Part shown: in pieces, positions 1 to 9,356 of the stretch
Layout: each line of letters begins with the position of its first letter
Position numbering within the stretch: position 1 is the stretch's first letter
NCBI GenBank assembly: GCA_018820925.1
Contig: JAHJNJ010000038.1
Coordinates: 53,482 to 117,481 of the forward strand
Direction: 5' to 3'
DNA: 64,000 nt
Source of the DNA: Gammaproteobacteria bacterium
Lineage (GTDB): Bacteria; Pseudomonadota; Gammaproteobacteria; Burkholderiales; Gallionellaceae
Notes under the pieces: generated by a model
Databases searched by the model: none
Told to the model about the DNA's origin: nothing
Seen by the model: the letters and a program-made list of their open reading frames with translations, nothing else
Made by a program: the position numbers and the translations under genes

Positions 1-8
1 GGGTTTTG

Positions 9-46
9 GCGAGGCGGGCATTACCCGCCTCGCTGGTTTTGGGGTT
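9..46 (+). terminator. hairpin terminator at left edge
   Basis: A perfect 10-bp stem (9-18 with 24-33) closes a 5-base loop and is followed by T-rich sequence (37-40, and again from 53). It probably ends a gene lying left of the window. The T-run is interrupted by G, so efficiency is uncertain. Confidence 0.6.
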
Positions 47-95
47 CGGCTTTTGACTTTTTTCTCCCCTGTGCGCAGCCCCGCTTGTTTGCGAA

Positions 96-202
96 ATGTC
101 GAGGGAACCCCGAAGGGGCGGCGCACCGGGGGCGTCCTCTTTTGGTTACTTTTCTCGGCAAGACGAGAAAAGTGACTTGCCGCCGGGCAACCCCCGGCAA
201 TC
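96..202. repeat. intergenic hairpin repeat fragment
   Basis: Positions 148-157 and 164-173 are perfectly complementary 10-mers around a 6-base loop. They lie inside a stretch of the TTTTGGTTACTTTT...AAAAGTGACTTGCCGCC type, flanked by G/C runs (CCGGGGG, CCCCCGG). I recognise this general sequence style from betaproteobacterial intergenic repeats. The short open frames across it look like chance. Confidence 0.5.
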
Positions 203-215
203 GTTAATTGCAGCC

Positions 216-246
216 ATTCATGCTTCGACAGGCTCAGCACGAACGG
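216..246. repeat. short dispersed repeat (GACAGGCTCAGCACGAAC type)
   Basis: The string GACAGGCTCAGCACGAAC matches, from memory, a short element common in intergenic DNA of many environmental Proteobacteria. It is unpaired here, so it looks like one arm of a decayed inverted repeat. Copy number in this genome cannot be seen from one window. Confidence 0.45.
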
Positions 247-289
247 CTGAAGCTGTCGGACCACCCCCGACGGTGTTTGCTCTTCGATT

Positions 290-350
290 GTTGGGTATCG
301 CTTTCGCTCAACCCAACCTACAAATGCTGGATTCCGGCCTTCGCCGGAGC
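290..350. repeat. half-copy of GTAGG-type inverted repeat plus GGATTCC-type repeat
   Basis: Positions 291-323 carry TTGGGTATCGC...GCTCAACCCAACCTAC, closely resembling the arms of the long inverted repeat at 2264-2342, but here in a short, imperfect form. It is followed by CTGGATTCCGGCCTTCGCCGG (328-348), another sequence type frequent in dispersed repeats. With the two elements upstream this makes roughly 250 bp of repeat remnants before the SRP RNA gene. No gene is supported in 60-486. Confidence 0.45.
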
Positions 351-486
351 GGCGCACAAGAGGAAAGGGGCAGCACCCGATAGGGCCTTTGCCGACTCCT
401 TTCATGGATTTATCCCCGCTTTTCGACTATCATGCGACCTCGTTTTCGGGCGGCTATTCGCCCGCAGGACAAAGATTTCACGAATT

Positions 487-582
487 GGCGGGTCTCCCCG
501 CATTGCGACATGGTGAACCTGGTCAGGTCCGGAAGGAAGCAGCCACAGCCAATCGTTGCAAGTGCCGGGGGTAAGGCTCGCC
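487..582 (+). ncRNA. ffs: 4.5S signal recognition particle RNA (bacterial small SRP RNA)
   Basis: The Ffh-binding domain IV signature is present: GGTCAGGTCCGGAAGGAAGC at 521-540, followed by AGCC. The two sides pair: GGCGGGTC at 487-494 with GGCTCGCC at 575-582, and CCCCG (496-500) with CGGGG (566-570). The total of about 96 nt is the size of a short Gram-negative SRP RNA lacking an Alu domain. The RNA binds Ffh and targets nascent membrane proteins to the Sec translocon. It lies 50 bp before dnaX, a common betaproteobacterial neighbourhood. Ends are estimated from the terminal helix; the sequence CTCCTTATTTAT just after could help termination. Confidence 0.93.
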
Positions 583-631
583 TCCTTATTTATCGAGGGT
601 GTTGCACTCGACAGGCGGAGGGTAGGGCGTT

Positions 632-2245
632 ATGTCAGCGACTTCAGTTCTAGCGCGCAAATGGCGTCCGAGGAACTTTGCCCAGTTGGCGGGGCAGGAG
701 CATGTCGTGCAGGCGCTGACCAACGCGCTCATGCAGAACCGCCTGCACCATGCCTACCTCTTTACCGGCACGCGCGGCGTGGGCAAGACCACCATCGCGC
801 GCATCTTTGCAAAATCCCTGAATTGCGAGAACGGCATCACTGCCGAGCCTTGCGGCGTATGCGGTGCCTGTACCGAGATCGACAGCGGACGCTTCGTTGA
901 CCTGATCGAGCTGGATGCGGCATCCAACACGCAAGTCGACAATATGCGCGAACTGCTTGAAAGCGCGCTGTATGCGCCGACCAGCGGACGTTTCAAGGTG
1001 TACATCATCGACGAAGTGCACATGTTGTCGAAGTCGGCCTTCAACGCCATGTTGAAGACGCTGGAAGAACCGCCGTCGCATGTGAAGTTCATTCTCGCCA
1101 CTACCGATCCGCAGAAGATCCCCGTTACTGTGCTGTCGCGCTGCCTGCAGTTCAACCTCAAGCAGTTACCGCCCGCGCTGATTAACACCCATCTGCAATA
1201 CGTGCTGGGGCAGGAGAATATCCCGTTTGAGATGGGTGCGCTGAATCTGGTGGCGCGTGCCGCCCAAGGCAGCATGCGCGATGCGCTGAGCCTGCTGGAC
1301 CAGGCCATCGCTTATTCTTCGGGCAAGGTGGACGAGGCGCTGGTGCGCACCATGCTGGGGGCGATCGACCAGGGTTACCTGTTCGACCTGTTGCAGACCT
1401 TGCGCGCGGGAGACGGCGCAGGTCTGTTGCGCATTGCCGACGACATGGCGATTCGCAGCATCGCGTTCGAGGCAGCCTTGCAGGATCTGGCGACCTTGCT
1501 GCACCGCATCGCGCTGGCGCAGACCATCCCCAATGCCATTCCGGACGACGAGCCGGAGCGCGCGCGCCTGCTGGAACTGGCGCAGCAGTTCACGCCGGAA
1601 GAGATTCAACTGAATTACCAGATTGTCATCCACGGGCGCAACGAGATCGACTTGGCACCGGACGAATATGCCGGTTTCACCATGACCTTGTTGCGCATGC
1701 TGGCCTTTGCACCGCAAGGCGCGCAAACGAGTGCCTGCCAGGCTGCGCCAAAAACTGCGCCGGCAACGATGCCCAAAGCCGCATCCACTGCGGCCAAACA
1801 CGTGGCCGCCGAACCTGCGCCCGTGATGCAGTCGGTGCCTGTGCAGACTGCGGCAAGCGGCACCGATCTGGACTGGAATACCCTGCTGTCTCAGCTCAAC
1901 CTGCAAGGCATGGCGCGCGAACTGGCCAAGAACAGCGTGCTGGCGAGTTTTACTGATGGCCGGGTGGTGCTGAACCTGGCACCGCAGCACAAACATCTGC
2001 AAAGCAACAAGATCGCGCAGGATAAGCTGCAGGCGGCGCTCAGCGAGTATTTCGTCAAGCCGATCAAACTGGCTGTTCAATTGGGCGAGACGAAGGATGT
2101 CGCCACCCCTGCCGCCGTTGAGCAGCATGAAAAACAGACGCGCCAGCAGCAGGCAGAAGAAGCAATCAAGCAGGACAGCTTCGTGCGCGAAGCACAGGCG
2201 CACCTGGGTGCGCAGGTGATCGAGAGTTCGATCAGGCCCGTATAA
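632..2245 (+). CDS. dnaX: DNA polymerase III subunit gamma/tau
   Basis: Clamp-loader AAA+ ATPase of the replicative polymerase (537 aa). Visible motifs: Walker A GTRGVGKT (46-53), four zinc-binding cysteines (65, 74, 77, 80), Walker B DEVH (127-130) and sensor LSRC (168-171). Residues after about 365 are Ala/Pro/Gln-rich and lead into a tau-like C-terminal domain from about 410. GGAGG at 617-621 sits 10 nt before the ATG. At 537 aa it is shorter than E. coli tau (643 aa), usual for betaproteobacteria. I saw no A-AAA-AAG slippery heptamer of the E. coli frameshift type, so a separate gamma product is not supported. First gene of dnaX-ybaB-recR. Confidence 0.97.
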   Translation: MSATSVLARKWRPRNFAQLAGQEHVVQALTNALMQNRLHHAYLFTGTRGVGKTTIARIFAKSLNCENGITAEPCGVCGACTEIDSGRFVDLIELDAASNTQVDNMRELLESALYAPTSGRFKVYIIDEVHMLSKSAFNAMLKTLEEPPSHVKFILATTDPQKIPVTVLSRCLQFNLKQLPPALINTHLQYVLGQENIPFEMGALNLVARAAQGSMRDALSLLDQAIAYSSGKVDEALVRTMLGAIDQGYLFDLLQTLRAGDGAGLLRIADDMAIRSIAFEAALQDLATLLHRIALAQTIPNAIPDDEPERARLLELAQQFTPEEIQLNYQIVIHGRNEIDLAPDEYAGFTMTLLRMLAFAPQGAQTSACQAAPKTAPATMPKAASTAAKHVAAEPAPVMQSVPVQTAASGTDLDWNTLLSQLNLQGMARELAKNSVLASFTDGRVVLNLAPQHKHLQSNKIAQDKLQAALSEYFVKPIKLAVQLGETKDVATPAAVEQHEKQTRQQQAEEAIKQDSFVREAQAHLGAQVIESSIRPV

Positions 2246-2262
2246 CAACACCGGAGGAAGTG

Positions 2263-2388
2263 TGTAGGATGGGTTGAGCGTAGCGATACCCATCGCTAAT
2301 GTTGAAATAATGATGGGTATTGCTACGCTCAACCCATCCTACGATTTTTGGTTCCGGCTTGTCCGGCTTGGGATAACAGGAGGAAGTG
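2263..2388. repeat. MITE-like inverted repeat inserted between dnaX and ybaB
   Basis: Two 31-bp arms (2264-2294 and 2312-2342) are complementary except for one position that can still form G-U, around a 17-base loop. The arms end in GTAGG/CCTAC. The exact 10-mer GGAGGAAGTG occurs on both sides (2253-2262 and 2379-2388), and the right copy is the Shine-Dalgarno region of ybaB. This looks like an insertion that duplicated its target and so kept ybaB translated. As RNA it would form a very long hairpin inside the dnaX-ybaB-recR transcript. Confidence 0.75.
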
Positions 2389-2391
2389 GAA

Positions 2392-2715
2392 ATGATGAAG
2401 GGCGGAATTGCCGGGTTGATGAAGCAGGCGCAACAGATGCAGGCAAACATGAAGAAGGCGCAGGATGAACTGGCCACCGTCGAGGTGGAAGGGCAGTCCG
2501 GTTCCGGCATGGTCAAGGTCACCATGACTTGTGCGCATGAAGTGCGCCGCGTGAATCTGGATCAGAGCGTGCTGGACGACAAGGAAATGCTGGAAGACCT
2601 GATCGTGGCCGCACTGAACGATGCCCACAAGAAAGTGGCCGAGACTTCGCAGAAGCGCATGAGCGGATTTACTGCCGGGATGAATCTGCCGCCGGGCATG
2701 AGCCTGCCGTTTTAA
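2392..2715 (+). CDS. ybaB: YbaB/EbfC-family nucleoid-associated protein
   Basis: Small DNA-binding protein of the YbaB/EbfC family (107 aa from this start), usually dimeric and found beside dnaX and recR. The diagnostic N-terminus ([20 protein letters not shown]) and the C-terminal [19 protein letters not shown] tail are present. The best ribosome-binding site, AGGAGGAAG (2379-2387), overlaps the GTG at 2386, so a start at ATG 2392 or 2395 is preferred. The TAA stop overlaps the recR ATG by one base (TAATG), implying translational coupling. Separated from dnaX by the inserted inverted repeat. Confidence 0.93.
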   Translation: MMKGGIAGLMKQAQQMQANMKKAQDELATVEVEGQSGSGMVKVTMTCAHEVRRVNLDQSVLDDKEMLEDLIVAALNDAHKKVAETSQKRMSGFTAGMNLPPGMSLPF

Positions 2716-3314
2716 TGAATACACCGTCCAGTCTGGAAGACCTGATCGGCGCTCTGCGCTGTCTGCCGGGCGTTGGGCCGAAATCCGCACAGCGCATGGC
2801 TTATCACCTCCTGCAACGCGACCGGCAGGGTGCTTTGCATCTGGCGCATGCGCTTGATCATGCGGTGGAGAGCGTCAGGCACTGCAGCAAGTGCAACAAT
2901 TTTTCCGAGGAAGAGATTTGTTCCATGTGCAGCTCGGCGCGGCGCGAGACCGACATGCTGTGTGTGGTGGAGATGCCGGCAGACCTGTTGATGATGGAGC
3001 AGGCGCAATGCTATCGCGGGATGTACTTTGTGTTGATGGGACGTCTTTCGCCGCTGGATGGCGTGGGTGCCCGGGAACTACCGTTGGAGCGTTTGCTCCA
3101 ACGAGCCCGGGAATTGGCGTGCGAGGTGATCCTGGCGACCAATTTCACGGTCGAGGGGGAAGCTACGGCGCATTACATCGCGACGCTGTTGCGCGCGCAG
3201 GGTATCAAGGTGTCGCGTATCGCGCGCGGTTTGCCGGTCGGCGGCGAGCTGGAACATGTGGATAGCGGGACCTTGGCGCAAGCCGTGCTGGAAAGAAGAG
3301 CGGTGACAGAATGA
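2715..3314 (+). CDS. recR: Recombination mediator RecR
   Basis: RecFOR-pathway protein that helps load RecA at single-strand gaps (199 aa, the usual length). An N-terminal helix-hairpin-helix ([17 protein letters not shown], about 17-33) is followed by a four-cysteine zinc finger (C57, C60, C69, C72). A Toprim domain from about residue 80 contains the acidic VVEMPAD segment, and a C-terminal Walker-B-like region follows. It starts on the last base of ybaB and its TGA overlaps the next gene's ATG, so ybaB-recR-rluB look like one translation-coupled unit. The recO partner is at 17969 in this window. Confidence 0.96.
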   Translation: MNTPSSLEDLIGALRCLPGVGPKSAQRMAYHLLQRDRQGALHLAHALDHAVESVRHCSKCNNFSEEEICSMCSSARRETDMLCVVEMPADLLMMEQAQCYRGMYFVLMGRLSPLDGVGARELPLERLLQRARELACEVILATNFTVEGEATAHYIATLLRAQGIKVSRIARGLPVGGELEHVDSGTLAQAVLERRAVTE

Positions 3315-4156
3315 TGGAGCAAGCCGAAACAAGCATGCAACCGGGCGAGCGCCTGCAAAAGGTGCTGGCGCAGGCGGGCATCGGTTCGCGCCGCGAGATG
3401 GAAGCCTGGATCGAAGCCGGCAGGGTCGCCGTGAACGGCGCGGTGGCAAAGTTGGGAATGCGTGTCTCCGAGGGCGACAAAGTGCAGGTGGATGGACGCC
3501 AGATTCGCTTGCAGCTTCAAGCCGAACAAACCATGCCGCGCGTTCTGCTGTATCACAAACAGGAAGGCGAGATTGTCAGCCGCGACGACCCGAAAGAACG
3601 CGCCAATGTGTTCGATGCGTTGCCTAAATTGCGCGGACAAAAATGGATTGCCATCGGGCGTTTGGATTTCAATACCAGCGGTCTGCTTATTTTCACGACC
3701 TCGGGAGAACTGGCCAATCGCCTGATGCACCCGCGTTTCGAGGTGGAGCGCGAGTATGCGGTGCGCGTGCAGGGCGAGATGACGCTGGATCAGATGCATC
3801 AGATGACCAAAGACGGGATTGAACTGGAAGACGGCCTGGTGCGTTTCGAGAAACTCAGCGACGAGGGCGGCGAAGGTTTTAATCACTGGTATCGCCTGGT
3901 GCTCAAGGAGGGGCGCAATCGCGTGGTGCGCCGCACCTTTGAGGCGCTGGGTTTGCCGGTAAGCCGTTTGATGCGTGTGCGCTTCGGGATCGTCAATCTG
4001 CCACCGCGCATAAAGCGCGGGATGATGGTCGAGTTGGAGGATGGAGAGGTGAGGAAAATTCTTGAGTGGGTGGGTTTGCCTGCCGGGGTTGCCAGGCAGG
4101 TGGTTGACGGTGGACGAGGCAATAAACTTCAACGCGCACGAATTAGAAAAAATTAA
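3311..4156 (+). CDS. rluB: RluB/RsuA-family 23S rRNA pseudouridine synthase
   Basis: Isomerises a specific uridine in large-subunit rRNA to pseudouridine (281 aa). An S4 RNA-binding domain spans about residues 13-70 ([20 protein letters not shown]...). The catalytic motif [11 protein letters not shown] carries the nucleophilic aspartate at D119. The family motif [14 protein letters not shown] lies near residue 200. ATG overlaps the recR stop, and a second ATG one codon later is equally possible. RluB and RluE/RsuA paralogues are hard to separate by eye. RluB is favoured because of the S4 domain and length, but the target nucleotide is not provable here. Confidence 0.88.
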   Translation: MMEQAETSMQPGERLQKVLAQAGIGSRREMEAWIEAGRVAVNGAVAKLGMRVSEGDKVQVDGRQIRLQLQAEQTMPRVLLYHKQEGEIVSRDDPKERANVFDALPKLRGQKWIAIGRLDFNTSGLLIFTTSGELANRLMHPRFEVEREYAVRVQGEMTLDQMHQMTKDGIELEDGLVRFEKLSDEGGEGFNHWYRLVLKEGRNRVVRRTFEALGLPVSRLMRVRFGIVNLPPRIKRGMMVELEDGEVRKILEWVGLPAGVARQVVDGGRGNKLQRARIRKN

Positions 4157-4167
4157 AGCTGGCGAGA

Positions 4168-4197
4168 TTGACGAAAGTGTCGTTAAAATCCGATACT
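4168..4197 (+). promoter_or_regulatory. candidate sigma-70 promoter for the cyclase cluster
   Basis: TTGACG (4168-4173, five of six matches to the -35 consensus) is followed after 18 bases by GATACT (4192-4197, four of six matches to the -10). It lies 59 bp upstream of the cyclase ATG and just after the rluB stop, where a new transcription unit would be expected. Prediction only. Confidence 0.45.
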
Positions 4198-4255
4198 TGA
4201 GCAGTATTGTTAGAGAAAACGGCAAACTGGCCGTTAATATTTAAGAGCGGGAACA

Positions 4256-5473
4256 ATGGAAGAGCGTGGCAACAAGACCATCATCTGCAGTGTATTTTTT
4301 CTGGATATCGTTGAATATTCAAAGAAATCCGTTGCAGGGCAGATTTCGCTGAAAGAGCGTTTCAATGCCTTTTTGTCCATTGCGATCCGTGATGTGCCTG
4401 TCAACGACCGCATCATTCTCGATACCGGTGATGGTGCGGCCATCAGTTTCCTCGGCGATATCAGCGATGCCTTGCACGCTGCGCTGAGCATGCGCAGCAG
4501 CCTGTTGAACGAAGGCGTGCGTATGGAGCCGCCGTTGCTGGTGCGCATCGGCGTCAATCTCGGGCCGGTGCGTTTGGTCAAGGATATCAACGGACAGCCG
4601 AATATTGTCGGCGACGGAATCAATGTTGCACAGCGCGTGATGGGTTTTTCCGATCCCGGACAGATTCTGGTCTCGCGTTCCTACTACGACGCGGTGTCGC
4701 GCTTGTCGCCGGAATACGCGGGCATGTTCCACTATCAAGGTTCGCGTACCGACAAACATGTGCGCGAACATGAGGTGTACGCGATCGGTTACCCCGGCGA
4801 TTTCACCTCGACACAGCGGAGTCTGTCCAAACAATCCAAGTACCTCGGAGCGACGGGCTTGAATGCGGTGATGTTCAAGCTGGAAAGTTACTGGGACAGG
4901 CTTGTGCACAATATGGCCAAGTGGGAGCGTCGCGGGATTGAGATTTACGGAAACGCAACCCGCAGGCAGCGCATGGCTATTATCGGAACTGCGTCCGTTG
5001 TCCTGCTTTCATTACTGACGGTACTGACAGTCAAGCTGGTGAGTAGTCCGGCAGGGCAACCTGCAGCATTGTCTTCGCCACAAGCAAAGCTCGCAGACGA
5101 AAATACCCAATCGGCGGCCAACGCGAATGCCTTGACTGATAGCAAGGCGCAGTCTGCCAAAACTGAGGATGCAGCAAACAAAAAGGCTGCGTCTCCCGAG
5201 AAAAAGGTGCAGGGCGTCAAGAAGAGCTCTCGAGTGCGAACTCTGGTTGAAACGACGGGTGCGCCGGCGGTGCTGAATCTGGTGATTGTGCCGTGGGGAG
5301 AGGTGTATCTGGATGGTAGAATGCAAGGGGTCAGTCCGCCGCTGCTGGAGTTGCAGGTTGTGGCGGGCAGGCATGTGTTGAAAGTGCGCAACACGACATT
5401 CCCGGAGTTCACCAAAGTCATCAAGGTGAAATCGGGCGAAAAAATCAAAATCAGGTATAGCTTCGCCAAGTAG
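4256..5473 (+). CDS. class III nucleotidyl cyclase-domain protein with TM segment and PEGA domain
   Basis: A 405-aa membrane protein. Residues 8-178 form an adenylate/guanylate cyclase catalytic domain: metal-binding D17 (FLDIVEYS) and D59 (TGDGAAISF), transition-state N123 and R127 (NVAQR). One transmembrane helix (about 240-263) leads to an Ala/Lys-rich linker (265-330) and a PEGA domain (about 333-403, GEVYLDGRMQGVSPP), presumably periplasmic. The usual purine-selecting Lys four residues before D59 is Leu here (L55), so the substrate is uncertain or activity may be lost. Same orientation as the lipoprotein and Ser/Thr kinase downstream. Confidence 0.85.
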   Translation: MEERGNKTIICSVFFLDIVEYSKKSVAGQISLKERFNAFLSIAIRDVPVNDRIILDTGDGAAISFLGDISDALHAALSMRSSLLNEGVRMEPPLLVRIGVNLGPVRLVKDINGQPNIVGDGINVAQRVMGFSDPGQILVSRSYYDAVSRLSPEYAGMFHYQGSRTDKHVREHEVYAIGYPGDFTSTQRSLSKQSKYLGATGLNAVMFKLESYWDRLVHNMAKWERRGIEIYGNATRRQRMAIIGTASVVLLSLLTVLTVKLVSSPAGQPAALSSPQAKLADENTQSAANANALTDSKAQSAKTEDAANKKAASPEKKVQGVKKSSRVRTLVETTGAPAVLNLVIVPWGEVYLDGRMQGVSPPLLELQVVAGRHVLKVRNTTFPEFTKVIKVKSGEKIKIRYSFAK

Positions 5474-5504
5474 GTTTGGTGATCGAAAGAATAGGGGAAT
5501 TTGG

Positions 5505-5903
5505 ATGTTGGGTCGCCGTAGTACTTTACTGGGCGTGATGTTGGTATGGGTGCTGGCAGGTTGTCGGGCTCTGAATACCTGTGACGAGTGCTGGTGGTAC
5601 AACAGGACTCCCGGCCACAAGCTGACCAAGGGCGTCGAAAACTACGAAGAAGGTAATTATTATGCCTCGGTAGAAGCCTTGAACAATGTGTTACAAACGA
5701 AACTGGCCGACAGGGATGATAAGGTGAGTGCGTATAAATATCTGGCGTTTATTCATTGCGTCTCCGGGAGGGAGAAGATGTGCTATGAGTCTTTCCGCAG
5801 GGCACTGGCTTTGAATCCGCGTTTTGAACTGACACCGGCCGAGGCAGGGCATCCGGTGTGGGGGCCGGTGTTTCGCAGTGCAAAAGCCAAATTTGGCAAA
5901 TAA
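5505..5903 (+). CDS. small TPR-like lipoprotein
   Basis: 132 aa. The N-terminus has a basic start, hydrophobic core and lipobox LAGC with lipidation at C20. The mature part has a tetratricopeptide-like pattern: LTKGVENYEEGNYYASVEAL (about 40-60), then a second helical pair ending SFRRALALNPRFELT. Two cysteines near the mature N-terminus (CDEC) are unusual. It lies 31 bp after the cyclase/PEGA gene and 18 bp before the Ser/Thr kinase, so the three are probably co-transcribed. TPR lipoproteins often assemble envelope complexes; its partner is unknown. Resemblance to TssQ-type lipoproteins is superficial. Confidence 0.8.
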   Translation: MLGRRSTLLGVMLVWVLAGCRALNTCDECWWYNRTPGHKLTKGVENYEEGNYYASVEALNNVLQTKLADRDDKVSAYKYLAFIHCVSGREKMCYESFRRALALNPRFELTPAEAGHPVWGPVFRSAKAKFGK

Positions 5904-5921
5904 CTATTCCTCGCTGGAAAC

Positions 5922-7127
<1,206 letters not shown>

Positions 7128-7148
7128 TCGTTCCTGATCCTGGCTGGT

Positions 7149-7589
7149 ATGCAGCTATACTACAAATTACGACCATCCCGTGCGCTTGCGCTTCTGCTCT
7201 TCTTTCTCTGTGCAATGTCGCTTGTTTCGATATGGATGCTGACATTGCCCGGTTTCTGGTTACTTGTGCTGACTGCGGCAATGTTGGGTTCGATTGGCTA
7301 TGGCCTGCTGCTTTACGCTAGCTTGAGCATGGCGCATTCGTGCGTGGCATTCCGCATGGAAGGCCAGACGGAGATCGTGATGGTATTACGCAGTGGCAGA
7401 CACTTGCCGGGCCGGATTTCTCCGGATAGTTTTGTTACTCCCTATCTTGTCATACTGAATGTTGTACTGAGCGAACAGCGCAGAGGCCGCAGCCTGTTGA
7501 TTTTGCCTGATACCATGGGGGCGGAAAGTTTCCGGCGTTTGCGCGTTGCGTTGAAATGGGGCGATAAAGCCGGTCAGTCCGCTACATAG
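7149..7589 (+). CDS. YgfX/CptA-like membrane protein
   Basis: 146 aa with two adjacent hydrophobic helices near the N-terminus (about 14-34 and 38-58). A soluble C-terminal part has the pattern ...[21 protein letters not shown]...[27 protein letters not shown]. This matches my memory of the YgfX family, which in Proteobacteria lies near sdhE or nadB/rpoE; in E. coli YgfX (CptA) was described as affecting MreB/FtsZ. It starts 21 bp after the kinase and its 3' end overlaps that of nadB (opposite strand) by 16 bp. Family assignment is moderate; function here is unknown. Confidence 0.65.
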   Translation: MQLYYKLRPSRALALLLFFLCAMSLVSIWMLTLPGFWLLVLTAAMLGSIGYGLLLYASLSMAHSCVAFRMEGQTEIVMVLRSGRHLPGRISPDSFVTPYLVILNVVLSEQRRGRSLLILPDTMGAESFRRLRVALKWGDKAGQSAT

Positions 7590-9163
7590 CCATTTGGTGT
7601 CAAAACGGTCGGGACGGCTTCGGGCAGTATCTGCGGATAATCCTTGCTGAAATGCAGCCCGCGACTCTCGTGCCGGGAAAGTGCACTTTGTACGATCAGA
7701 TCAGCAGTCAGAACCAGATTGCGCAGTTCCAGCAGGTCGGCGCTGACATGGAAGTTGCTGTAATACTCGTTTATTTCTTCGTGCAGTAATTTTATTCGAT
7801 GTTGAGCACGTTGTAGTCGCTTGGTCGTACGCACGATACCGACATAGTCCCACATAAAGCGGCGTAGTTCATCCCAGTTATGCGAGATCACCACAGTCTC
7901 ATCTGCATCCGTCACGCGGCTTTCATCCCAATGCGGAAGCTCGGGAATACTAACGGGTACTTTGCTCAAGATGTCCAGGGAGGCCGCTTCGGCAAACACC
8001 AGACATTCCAGCAACGAGTTGCTGGCCAAACGGTTGGCACCATGCAGTCCGGTACAAGCTGTCTCCCCGATCGCATAGAGTCCTCTCACATCGGTACGTC
8101 CGTGTAAATCGGTCAAGATTCCACCGCAGGTAAAATGTACAGCCGGAACGACCGGGATCGGCTGCTTGGAAATGTCTATTCCCAGCGCCAGACAACGCGA
8201 GTAAATGGTCGGGAAATGTTCTTGCAGGAATTCGAGGGGTTGGTGCGAGATGTCCAGATAGACACAGTCCAGACCGCGCTTCTTCATCTCGAAGTCGATA
8301 GCTCGCGCTACAACGTCGCGCGGCGCCAATTCGGCGCGTTCGTCGTGCCAAGGCATGAAGCGTGCGCCGTCCGGCAACTTCAAAATACCCCCTTCGCCGC
8401 GCACTGCCTCGCTGATTAGGAAGGATTTGGCATGGGGGTGGTAAAGGCAGGTTGGATGGAACTGAATGAATTCCATGTTGGATACGCGGCAGCCTGCACG
8501 CCAGCCCATGGCGATGCCGTCTCCTGTGGCGGTGTCCGGATTGGTGGTATACAGGTATACCTTGCCTGCTCCCCCGGTGGCGAGCACCGTATTTTCGGCT
8601 GCAATGGTGATTACTTCACCGTTCAAACTGTTTAGTGCATATGCGCCGTAGCAGCAATTGTCGTCTTTTCGCAATTTTTTGCAGGTGATAAGATCAACGG
8701 CAATGTGGTTCTCGAGCAGGGTGATATTGGGATGTGCGCGAGCTCTGTTGGCAATGGTTTCCTGCACGGCTTGTCCGGTGGCATCTGCGGCATGGATAAT
8801 ACGGCGATGGCTGTGTCCGCCTTCCCGGGTAAGATGGTATCCACTATCCGAACTGGAATCGCGGGTGAACGGCACTCCCTGAGAAATCAGCCAGTCAATG
8901 ACTGACGCACCATGTTCGATCACGAAACGGGTTGTTTTTGGATCGCACAAGCCTGCTCCGGCGACCAAAGTGTCGCGGATGTGTTCATCCTGCGAATCGT
9001 CGGACGAGAGCACGGCTGCGATTCCGCCCTGCGCCCAGGCGCTGGCACCGTCAAGAAGCGATTTTTTTGTGATAACGGCGACTTTTTGCCTGTCGGCCAG
9101 TTTGAGTGCCAGTGACAGGCCGGCAAGTCCGCTACCAATGATGAGAGTATCGAAACGCAACAC
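7574..9163 (-). CDS. nadB: L-aspartate oxidase
   Basis: FAD enzyme oxidising L-aspartate to iminoaspartate, first step of de novo NAD synthesis (529 aa, typical length). The dinucleotide-binding motif GSGLAG is at 11-16. The succinate dehydrogenase/NadB-type segments [30 protein letters not shown] and [17 protein letters not shown] are all intact. The first codon is GTG (9163-9161) with a weak ribosome-binding site. NadA and NadC are not in the window. The 3' end overlaps the YgfX-like gene by 16 bp on the other strand. Confidence 0.96.
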   Translation of the reverse strand: MLRFDTLIIGSGLAGLSLALKLADRQKVAVITKKSLLDGASAWAQGGIAAVLSSDDSQDEHIRDTLVAGAGLCDPKTTRFVIEHGASVIDWLISQGVPFTRDSSSDSGYHLTREGGHSHRRIIHAADATGQAVQETIANRARAHPNITLLENHIAVDLITCKKLRKDDNCCYGAYALNSLNGEVITIAAENTVLATGGAGKVYLYTTNPDTATGDGIAMGWRAGCRVSNMEFIQFHPTCLYHPHAKSFLISEAVRGEGGILKLPDGARFMPWHDERAELAPRDVVARAIDFEMKKRGLDCVYLDISHQPLEFLQEHFPTIYSRCLALGIDISKQPIPVVPAVHFTCGGILTDLHGRTDVRGLYAIGETACTGLHGANRLASNSLLECLVFAEAASLDILSKVPVSIPELPHWDESRVTDADETVVISHNWDELRRFMWDYVGIVRTTKRLQRAQHRIKLLHEEINEYYSNFHVSADLLELRNLVLTADLIVQSALSRHESRGLHFSKDYPQILPEAVPTVLTPNGYVAD

Positions 9164-9233
9164 GCTACTTGTCCAATCGGGTTGATTACCCGGCGAACTA
9201 TATCAAACTTGGGCGAGGGCCATGCTGACAGAG

Positions 9234-9262
9234 TGAACTTATTTCCAGCCTTGCGGTCAATT
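9234..9262 (+). promoter_or_regulatory. predicted sigma-E promoter of rpoE
   Basis: TGAACTT (9234-9240) followed after 16 bases by TCAATT (9257-9262) fits the sigma-E pattern (GGAACTT, N16, TCAAA/TCTGA). It sits about 95 bp before the rpoE start codon. Autoregulation through such a promoter is the known arrangement in other rpoE-rse operons. Exact start site unproven. Confidence 0.65.
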
Positions 9263-9280
9263 CGGCTGAAACTGGCAAGG

Positions 9281-9310
9281 CTGACGTTAGGGTATCCATC
9301 CGGTTATACT
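9281..9310 (+). promoter_or_regulatory. predicted housekeeping promoter of rpoE
   Basis: CTGACG (9281-9286) with an 18-base spacer to TATACT (9305-9310, five of six). It lies between the sigma-E-like promoter and the rpoE ATG and would supply basal expression. Confidence 0.45.
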
Positions 9311-9356
9311 AGCGAGCCGCTAATCAGCGGTTCAAATCAATAAACCGGAAGACGGA

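Noticed and set aside
96..653. Several short open frames (60-115 codons) before dnaX
   Set aside because: They overlap one another, the repeat remnants and the SRP RNA, and have no domain or ribosome-binding site.
1740..1765. Programmed -1 frameshift site in dnaX
   Set aside because: The A5 run in the Ala/Pro-rich linker is not in X-XXY-YYZ phase and no stop-proximal stem was found, so a gamma subunit by frameshifting is not supported.
4062..4244. Small + strand frame overlapping the end of rluB (contains [23 protein letters not shown])
   Set aside because: It starts inside rluB in another frame with no ribosome-binding site, and the region after 4157 looks like a promoter for the cyclase gene. 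The charged, protein-like stretch is not enough on its own.
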